From NCBI GenBank assembly GCA_049514335.1, contig JBEKVE010000053.1:1-30004 (forward strand): a stretch of 30,004 nucleotides of DNA, in the 5' to 3' direction. The position numbers were made by a program, and so were the translations under genes. Below the pieces are notes generated by a model that saw only the letters and a program-made list of their open reading frames with translations, was not told the origin of the DNA and did no database searches. The stretch comes from JBEKVE01 sp049514335 (GTDB lineage: Bacteria; Actinomycetota; Acidimicrobiia; Acidimicrobiales; UBA8190). Below, one piece after another: positions 24,229 to 30,004 of the stretch. Each line of letters opens with the position of its first letter. Position 1 is the first letter of the stretch.

Positions 24229-24260
24229 CCGGCGCCCGGCGCGTGGAGCGGAGAGACAGG

Positions 24261-24650
24261 TCAACTTTCGGGAATCCGCTGGGCGAGTGACGCCCTCGAC
24301 GCCGGCGCCTCGAACGGGTCGGCGAAGTATTGGGACTCGTGCGCCACGAGGTCGCCATCGAACTCCATGATGCTGACCGAGAACGAAGGTGCACCGTCGT
24401 AGGTGATGATGCACTCGCTCACCCACAGCGAACCGCGGCCGAGCACCCGCTTCAGGGTGAAGTGTCGTTCGGCGGGGTGGCTGCTGCGCTGGGCGGCGAT
24501 GGTCGAGCGCCCGACGAAGCGCTCGCCGGACTGCGGGTAGTCGAGGATGGCGTCCTCCGCGTAGACGCGGTGCTCGACCTCGGTGTCCCCGGCTTCGGAG
24601 GCTGCCCAGTGCTGCTCGATCGCCTGACGCTTCTCTGGGTCGGTGGTCAC
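24261..24650 (-). CDS. SnoaL-like (NTF2-fold) protein
   Basis: A 129-residue NTF2-like protein. TDPEKRQAIEQHWAASEAGD, YAEDAILDYPQSGERFVGRS, FTLKRVLGRGSLWVSECIIT and SIMEFDGDLVAHESQYFADP follow the nuclear-transport-factor-2 cone: helices, then curved sheet, with Asp and Trp in the pocket. GTG 24650 has GGAGG four bases upstream. ATG 24725 (AAGGAG close by) would add an unrelated Ser/Gly-rich segment. SnoaL-like proteins act as isomerases, hydrolases or binding proteins. It converges with the upstream nitronate monooxygenase gene. Confidence 0.85.
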   Translation of the reverse strand: MTTDPEKRQAIEQHWAASEAGDTEVEHRVYAEDAILDYPQSGERFVGRSTIAAQRSSHPAERHFTLKRVLGRGSLWVSECIITYDGAPSFSVSIMEFDGDLVAHESQYFADPFEAPASRASLAQRIPES

Positions 24651-24828
24651 GCCGCCTCCGTTTCCGTGAGAGTGGCCGGCTCGGGGGGAAGGCGTCGAGG
24701 AACGCTCCAGAAACCCGCCCTTCATCGGCTCCTTGCCTCGAGAATAGGACAGAGGACGGGAGGACGAAAGAGGCCCGATCGTCGTCCTGCCCACACTCGA
24801 GAAGACCCTCGCCGGCGGCTCCCCGCCG

Positions 24829-25392
24829 CTATGCGACGGGCCGGCCGGAGGCGACGAGGAGGGACTTCCACGGCGTGTGGATCTCCGAGGCCCGCCGCGT
24901 GTCGAGCATCCACAAGGTCTTCGATCCGAGCACCCACTCGCACAGGTCTGGCGGTGGTTCGAACGCCTCGCCGAGGCCGTGCACGATGTCGTAGGTGTGC
25001 AGGACGAGTTCGTAGGCGCCTCGCTGAGCCCAGCCGGTTGCGTCGAGCTCCACGACGCCGTCGCCTGCCCGGACGTCCTCCGGAGTGGCGCGGAGGACGG
25101 CGGCGAAGAGACGCCCTATGCCCAACAGGCCGACCACGAGATCTCGGTTCGTCGCCTCGGACGATGCATGCAGCTCCTGAAAGGGCAGAAAGTCGCCTTT
25201 GCATCGAGCAGACAGCTGAAAGGCGTATGAGAAGATGCAGTCGATCAGATGGTCCGCAGTGTCCCGGCAACTCCAGGCGAGGGATCCGGCGGGCTGGGAC
25301 CAGTCGCGCCCATCGACCGCTGACAGCGGGGTGACCAACGAAAGGGCGCCGGCAAAGCGACTCGAGGCTTCGGTGGATGGGGACGCAGGCAC
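24829..25392 (-). CDS. DinB/maleylpyruvate isomerase-like protein
   Basis: A 187-residue four-helix protein. LAWSCRDTADHLIDCIFSYA (first metal-ligand His in TADHLID) and RGAYELVLHTYDIVHGLGEA (the paired His motif) match the mycothiol-dependent maleylpyruvate isomerase N-terminal/DinB superfamily. The final residues (LWMLDTRRASEIHTPWKSLL) lack the usual extra C-terminal domain. Such proteins in actinobacteria are often thiol-dependent S-transferases or isomerases using mycothiol. The start GTG 25392 has only a weak ribosome-binding site. The GH78-like gene ends 20 bp upstream on the same strand. Confidence 0.8.
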   Translation of the reverse strand: MPASPSTEASSRFAGALSLVTPLSAVDGRDWSQPAGSLAWSCRDTADHLIDCIFSYAFQLSARCKGDFLPFQELHASSEATNRDLVVGLLGIGRLFAAVLRATPEDVRAGDGVVELDATGWAQRGAYELVLHTYDIVHGLGEAFEPPPDLCEWVLGSKTLWMLDTRRASEIHTPWKSLLVASGRPVA

Positions 25393-25412
25393 AGCTCATC
25401 TTCCCGCAGTCC

Positions 25413-28055
25413 TCAACGCGGCACCACAGAGATGTCGTAGGTGACGTTCCCCGTGGCGGTGATGGGAAGGTACGTCGTGCCGGATGCCACCCTGTGGACC
25501 GTGTGGGTGGACGTGCTCCGACCGTGCTCGGTGGCTCGGACGGTGATGACCGCCCCGCCACGAGGGACGGGGACCGAGATGGTCCCTGAGGTCCGCGCCG
25601 GCGCCGTGACCTCGAGGGTGAAGCGGCCCGATGCGCGGTCTTGCGCCCAACGGACATCGACGGTGCCGTGCGGCGACGGGACGTCCCCCTCCACCCACGA
25701 CAGTGACCCCGGGTGTGGTTGCACCACCCAGGTCCGGAATCCCGGCGTGGAGGGCTCGACGCCGAGGACGTAGGAGGAGAGGTCGGCGGTGGCGCCACTC
25801 GACCAGCCGTGCGACAGACTCGTGGCGTCTCCGAATGCGGGCAATCCCCTCGCGCCCACGAGCTCCCAATCGGTCCCGGTGTCGTCCGGCCCCGGGCCGT
25901 CCATGTATCCCCACAGCTTCTGCACCAGTGCGGTGGCGGCCGCGGTGTCGCCCGAGGCGAAGAGCGCCTCCACCTCCTCGTTGGTGACGAACGGGCTGAC
26001 GGCGGCGCGGTAGCCGGCGTTGGTGGTGAAGGACTCGGGTCCGTAGGGTGTCGAGGGCAGGGTCTTCGACAGTTCGGCCAGGATCGTGGCGTCTTCGTGC
26101 TCGGGGGCCACGCCGAAGAGCACCGCCAGGGAGTTGGCGTCCTGGGCCACGGCGTCGGGCTGGAGATCGGACAGGACGTAGAGCCCCGTCGACGGGTCCA
26201 GGAGGTACGCGTTGATGGCGGTCCTGAGACTGGTGGCCTGCTCCGAGTACACATACGCCTCGGTGGACAGTCCGAGCGCATCTGCCATGGTGGCGGCGTC
26301 CCTGAGAGTCTCGTAGTAGATGTCGTTGTACGCTGACACCGCACCGTCCTTGCTGCCGTCGTAGTAGTCCCAGTCCTGGCCGTCGTCGTCATCGGTGACG
26401 AGGAGCCCGCGGCCGTCCACCATCGACCTGTTGTAGGCGAGCTCGCGGGTGATCACGGGCCACTCGGAACGCACGAAGGACAGGTCACCGGTGTAGAGGT
26501 AATAGGTGGCGATGTTGTCGACCTCGTCCATCGAGTACGAGGCCGAGTAGGGGGGGCCGCTCTGGGGGAAGGTGCCCAGAGGAACGGTCGGATTGATGTT
26601 GGTACCCGACTCGCCGTCGGCGGTCTGGTAGCTGCCGAGGAGCCGGAGCGACGCCCGGACGAAGGCCGAGGCTCCGGTTGTGGTCAGGACGTCGGGAACC
26701 TCGACCCCGAGATCGCCGCTCCACACCACCCTGTCGCGCTTGGCGCCGTCCATGATGGCGGGGAAGGGGTCAGCCGTGGTGGCATTGGGTCCGGGGAAGT
26801 CGGCGAGGGCCGAGGGCTTCGACAGGGTGTCGGCGAAGAGGCGCTTTCCTCCGGGGCCCGTGATGTCCAGGTCCCGGAACAGCGCCGACGAGCCCAGGGC
26901 CCCGAGCGCAACCGTGCCCGACGCATAGACGGGGGTTCCCGGTGACAGGGCACCGGTGGTGATGCTGGCCACCTGCCTGCCGTCGATGGAGGTGGTGATG
27001 TGCGAGCCCACCGCCACCGTCGAGATGTGCTGCCACGCACCGGCGATGACCGATCCGGGAAGGACGACGTCATCGATGGCGGCGGACCCGTTCGGCCCGA
27101 GGGCGATCTCCTGCAAGGTGTCCTGGGACGGCGCCGCCCCGGCGACCTCGTGGAGGATGAAGAGATAGCCCGATGACGCCGAGGTGGCGCGCACCATCCA
27201 CGTTGTGGAGTCGTCCACCACCCGGGTCTCGAACGACATCGTGTAATCGGTCCAGCTGAGACCGCGACCGAGGAGCTGGACGCCGCCGCCGACGGCGTCG
27301 AGGGATCCGTCCGTGATGCGCCACGGCACGGGCACGGCGTCGGCGGGCAGCTCGTCGAGCTGGGTGGTGTAGGCGCCGTCGTACCAGATCCGGTCGAGCG
27401 ACGCCGAGCTCGAATCGAACCATCCTCGATAGTCGCTCGCTGTGGCTCGCACCGCGGTGAAGTCGATGCCGATCGACGAAAGGGTGACGGTGCCCGGCGT
27501 GGTGAGCGAGATCCGCTCGTAGCGCTCCCCACCCTGGATGGACCCGGTGGTGACCCGCCCGGGGGATGCAACCGTCACATCGTCCACCCGCGACGAGTCC
27601 CCGGCCGGGCTGGCGCTGGCCGTCTGGTCGCCGTTGGGACCGAGGTATTGGAGCCCCTCGCTGTAGGCCGAGCGCAGGATCGCCGGGTGCGGCGCTGAAC
27701 GCACCACGAAGTACGGCACACCGCCGACGTCCTTTCCGTAGTCGACGACGATCGTCGGAGGCGTCCCGTTCTTCCGCATCGTGAGGGTGGCCCCGCTCCC
27801 GTCGGCGGCCGGATCGGTCAGGCTCTTGGCTCCGGTGACAGAGCCCGACGTCCGCACTACGCGCAGAGGGATGACGTCGGCTGTGCGTGGGGCCATGACG
27901 TAGCGCTCCCACCCGGGGTCGGCCGGCCACTGCGGCGCTGCAGAGCGAAGGGCTGTCGGCGCAGGTGCACAGCCGGCCATCACGAGAACCGTCGTCAGGG
28001 CCACGAGTCCCGGCACCAGGGCACGGGGCCCGGTTCGAACGCCAGGTGCGCGCAT
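25413..28055 (-). CDS. GH78-like alpha-L-rhamnosidase lipoprotein with inserted lectin-like domain
   Basis: An 880-residue exported protein. The N-terminus has basic residues, a hydrophobic stretch and VLVMAGC with Cys29 as lipid anchor. The N-terminal beta-domain (PYFVVRSAPHPAILRSAYSE, GGERYERISLTTPGTVTLSS) leads to LDRIWYDGAYTTQLDELPAD, the entry of the GH78 six-hairpin region. A concanavalin/LamG-like module (about WRITDGSLDAVGGG to GKRLFADTLS) is inserted here. The hairpin domain then resumes at IMDGAKRDRVVWSGDLGVEV, with SYSMDEVDNIATYYLYTGDL, LVTDDDDGQDWDYYDGSKDG and LSHGWSSGATADLSSYVLGV. GH78 enzymes remove rhamnose from glycans, but the exact substrate is untested. ATG 28055 has GGAAAGG upstream; longer frames are intergenic. 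Confidence 0.82.
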   Translation of the reverse strand: MRAPGVRTGPRALVPGLVALTTVLVMAGCAPAPTALRSAAPQWPADPGWERYVMAPRTADVIPLRVVRTSGSVTGAKSLTDPAADGSGATLTMRKNGTPPTIVVDYGKDVGGVPYFVVRSAPHPAILRSAYSEGLQYLGPNGDQTASASPAGDSSRVDDVTVASPGRVTTGSIQGGERYERISLTTPGTVTLSSIGIDFTAVRATASDYRGWFDSSSASLDRIWYDGAYTTQLDELPADAVPVPWRITDGSLDAVGGGVQLLGRGLSWTDYTMSFETRVVDDSTTWMVRATSASSGYLFILHEVAGAAPSQDTLQEIALGPNGSAAIDDVVLPGSVIAGAWQHISTVAVGSHITTSIDGRQVASITTGALSPGTPVYASGTVALGALGSSALFRDLDITGPGGKRLFADTLSKPSALADFPGPNATTADPFPAIMDGAKRDRVVWSGDLGVEVPDVLTTTGASAFVRASLRLLGSYQTADGESGTNINPTVPLGTFPQSGPPYSASYSMDEVDNIATYYLYTGDLSFVRSEWPVITRELAYNRSMVDGRGLLVTDDDDGQDWDYYDGSKDGAVSAYNDIYYETLRDAATMADALGLSTEAYVYSEQATSLRTAINAYLLDPSTGLYVLSDLQPDAVAQDANSLAVLFGVAPEHEDATILAELSKTLPSTPYGPESFTTNAGYRAAVSPFVTNEEVEALFASGDTAAATALVQKLWGYMDGPGPDDTGTDWELVGARGLPAFGDATSLSHGWSSGATADLSSYVLGVEPSTPGFRTWVVQPHPGSLSWVEGDVPSPHGTVDVRWAQDRASGRFTLEVTAPARTSGTISVPVPRGGAVITVRATEHGRSTSTHTVHRVASGTTYLPITATGNVTYDISVVPR

Positions 28056-28436
28056 GGTTCGCCTTTCCGGTTTCCGCTCCCGATCGCTTCGCTCTGGCTG
28101 TCGACGGCCCGTGCCGGGTGGTGCCGGGGGTGGGCGTCCATCGGCACGGCCATTTGCGAACGACGTGTTAACAGTGCCCCCGAACCGTAGACACATCGCC
28201 GTCGCGAGCGTACGGTGCGTGCAGGGCGGCGGCCATGATCGCCCTTGCTCTGTGGTGTTGACCGTGCCGCCCCGCTGCGGCGCTATGAGGGGTCCCCCAC
28301 CTCTCGGTGCCGTGCCCGTGGGTCGAGTCGGGGTGGCCGTGCGTCTTGGCGCACGCACGGCGCCTCGACGACCCCCATGGCGTCACCGGCGCCGCCGCCC
28401 TCTTCGTCACGACAGCCCGGTGGGAACGCCCGAGGG
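28056..28436. other. Intergenic region upstream of the GH78-like gene
   Basis: It lies between the beta-helix gene stop and the GH78-like ATG, both on the minus strand. It contains two similar GTGTTAACAGTGCCCCC-like blocks (28165-28273) but no gene with a ribosome-binding site. Open frames on both strands here are GC-driven. The promoter of the GH78-like gene should be within it. Confidence 0.4.
28165..28273. repeat. Two diverged direct repeats, possible IS21-like end or operator
   Basis: GTGTTAACAGTGCCCCC (28165-28181) and GTGTTGACCGTGCCGCCCC (28255-28273) share orientation and most bases, 90 bp apart. The first holds the palindrome TGTTAACA. IS21-family ends carry such spaced internal repeats, but no istA/istB-like frame is adjacent. 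Confidence 0.4.
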
Positions 28437-30004
28437 TCAGGTGGCGTTGAAGACAGCGGCGGAGTGTGCGACGCCGGCCAGGCTGGTGACGGTGACCACC
28501 CCGTGGGCCCCCGCGGGCACCACGACGGTCACCTTGGTGGGCGCCGTCTTGGTGACGCGGGCCGCCACCCTGCCGATCGTCACACTCGTGACCTCCGACA
28601 GGTTGACACCGCTGATGGTGAGCTTCTTGCCCGGTGCGGCGGAGGCGGGAGTGATACCGGTGACCGCCGGGATCGAACCACCGACGTGGAACCGGGGGTC
28701 ACCGGCGGGCAGGAGCAACGTCACGACGACGCTGCCGTCCTCCTCCTTGATGGACTTGTAGCACGGCGCCGAGCCTTTGCCGTGGCACTTGGCCAGGAAC
28801 ACCGGCAGCGGAGGAGAGGGACCCACCGGCTGGTAGCACACGAGCACCCCCTTCTTGCTGGGAAGCCCGTGCACGGTGTCGGTGACCTCGACCGTCGTGC
28901 CGGTCTTGAGCCCACTGTCGGTCAGCGTGGCGACCTGACCGGGATAGGCGAAGTTGTTGCACGACAAGGTCTCGAGGCCCACCGTCAGCGTGATGGTCGC
29001 CGTGGTGCTCGACAGCTTGGATCCGGTGATCACGACGTCCTGCGAGGGAGCGACGACGGTCGTGGTGCAATCGGTCGTCCCCACGCCGCACGGCGATTGG
29101 GTGTTGGCCTGGTCGGTGTCATAGGCGCCGATGTCACAGGGCGTGGAGCGCACCTCGCCCCGCTGATCGGTGGCGGGGCACAGTGCGTTGCCGGCGACGT
29201 GGTCGATCGCGGCGCTCGTGTCCTCCAGGGCGATCGTGTCGGTCGGGCCACCGTTGGGCTGGAGGCCCGCCGGGTCGAGACCGGCAGGCGTGTCCGACAG
29301 GGAGGTGCCGCTCACGCCGCACGAGCCGTCGTCGTCGAGGTTGTAGCCCAGGTCGGTCAAAGGTGCGAGCTCGAGGAAGCAGTCGTTGCCCGAGGGGTTG
29401 GCTGCGACGATGGTGGCCCCCATCGCCACCGGGCCCTGGTCGTCGGAGATGCCTCCCCCGAAGGCCGAGGAGTTGCCCGACACGGTGCTGTTGGTGATCG
29501 TGGCGGCGATGGGCTGCGAGAGGTCGTAGTCGTCGAAGATGTAGATCCCGCCCCCGTCATCGGTCCCGGTGTTGTCCGCCACCGTGCTGTTGGCGACGGT
29601 CAGCGTGGCCGAGGGGCTGTCGACGCCGCCGCCGTAGTCGGCGCCGTTGTCCGAGATGGTGCTGGCGCCGATCGTGGCCGTGCCCTCGTTCTCGATCCCC
29701 CCACCGGCGCTCGACGCGGTGTTCTCTGTCACCGTGCTGTTGTCCACTGTCAAGGTGGCGGTGGTGCCGTTGTAGATGCCGCCGCCGAGCTCCGCCCCGT
29801 TGCCCGACACCGTGCTGTCCGTGAGGCTCAGCGCGCCGTTGTTCTCCACGCCGCCGCCCAGGGTCCCCTCACCACCGTTGATGGTGAGGCCCGAAATGGT
29901 GGCGGTCACCGCGTCCACGGCGAAGACCGCCGAGGAACCGTCGCCATGGACGGTGACGGCACCGGCGCCGGGACCGGTGATGGTGAGATCGACCCCCACG
30001 GTGA
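28437..30004 (-). CDS. Parallel beta-helix protein with anchor-Q-like, Cys-containing and IPT/TIG domains, partial (5' end off window)
   Basis: The C-terminal 522 residues of an exported protein; the frame is open at the window edge, so GTG 29999 is internal. At least six helix rungs carry the STVSGN...GGGI(Y/E)N motif (STVSGNGAELGGGIYN, STVTENTASSAGGGIENE, and so on), the pattern of right-handed beta-helix polymorphic repeats. Then CPATDQRGEVRSTPCDIGAY is the choice-of-anchor-Q-type ending. A region with six or more Cys (CGVGTTDC, LSCNNFAYPG, KGVLVCYQ, AKCHGKG, APCYKSIKEED) follows. The last 80 residues (ITPASAAPGKKLTISGVNLS, VTIGRVAARVTKTAPTKVTV) are an IPT/TIG Ig-like domain. No transmembrane or sortase anchor is seen at the end. 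Confidence 0.82.
   Translation of the reverse strand, partial: TVGVDLTITGPGAGAVTVHGDGSSAVFAVDAVTATISGLTINGGEGTLGGGVENNGALSLTDSTVSGNGAELGGGIYNGTTATLTVDNSTVTENTASSAGGGIENEGTATIGASTISDNGADYGGGVDSPSATLTVANSTVADNTGTDDGGGIYIFDDYDLSQPIAATITNSTVSGNSSAFGGGISDDQGPVAMGATIVAANPSGNDCFLELAPLTDLGYNLDDDGSCGVSGTSLSDTPAGLDPAGLQPNGGPTDTIALEDTSAAIDHVAGNALCPATDQRGEVRSTPCDIGAYDTDQANTQSPCGVGTTDCTTTVVAPSQDVVITGSKLSSTTATITLTVGLETLSCNNFAYPGQVATLTDSGLKTGTTVEVTDTVHGLPSKKGVLVCYQPVGPSPPLPVFLAKCHGKGSAPCYKSIKEEDGSVVVTLLLPAGDPRFHVGGSIPAVTGITPASAAPGKKLTISGVNLSEVTSVTIGRVAARVTKTAPTKVTVVVPAGAHGVVTVTSLAGVAHSAAVFNAT

Noticed and set aside
28056..28358. 101-residue N-terminal extension of the GH78-like protein, containing GGTVNT twice
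   Set aside because: The signal peptide begins at ATG 28055. The two GGTVNT copies only reflect the repeated DNA blocks in the intergenic region.

Overview
The window comes from a high-GC actinobacterium. The signs are AfsR/SARP-type (BTAD) regulation, frequent GTG/TTG starts, a mycothiol-isomerase-like protein and an apparently leaderless toxin-antitoxin mRNA. An uncultured or deep-branching actinobacterial lineage such as Acidimicrobiia would fit, but nothing here fixes the taxon.

Region 1 (1-6.1 kb) is accessory DNA full of mobile-element debris. It starts with the end of an IS3-family insertion sequence (orfA frameshifted, orfB cut by the window edge). Next comes an intact phd/yefM-relE/parE type toxin-antitoxin pair under a promoter with an operator-like palindrome. 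A 45-bp 3' half of a tRNA-Gly(GCC) gene follows, beside the C-terminal remnant of a tyrosine integrase, which is the usual signature of an element integrated at a tRNA. Beyond it lie a SAM methyltransferase coupled to a 52-aa ORF and a large CHASE-GGDEF-EAL cyclic-di-GMP enzyme. A second, unrelated integrase remnant is butted against a broken second copy of the antitoxin gene.

Region 2 (6.1-12.2 kb) has a universal stress protein, a 1345-residue regulator (winged helix-BTAD, degenerate class III cyclase domain, AAA ATPase, TPR-like tail), a 76-aa protein and an F420/NADP-reductase-like dinucleotide-binding protein.

Region 3 (12.2-19.6 kb) is a sugar-phosphate cluster centred on the oxidative pentose phosphate pathway: pgi, gnd (one frameshift), pgl, zwf, a DUF2090 aldolase-like protein and a Cof-type HAD phosphatase on the minus strand, with rpiA facing the other way in the middle. 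Together they convert fructose-6-P/glucose-6-P to ribose-5-P with NAD(P)H. The substrates of the aldolase and phosphatase are open, and no transaldolase or transketolase is present.

Region 4 (19.8-25.4 kb) holds mainly redox and detoxification genes: a flavin disulfide oxidoreductase coupled to a 61-aa protein, a VOC/glyoxalase protein, then a cupin, an AhpC/TSA-like redoxin and a nitronate monooxygenase-like enzyme in one direction, followed by a SnoaL-like protein and a DinB/maleylpyruvate-isomerase-like protein.

Region 5 (25.4-30 kb) encodes two exported proteins: a GH78-like lipoprotein with an inserted lectin-like domain, and a parallel beta-helix protein with a Cys-containing domain and an IPT/TIG end, cut by the window edge. 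No CRISPR array, rRNA or complete tRNA gene was seen.
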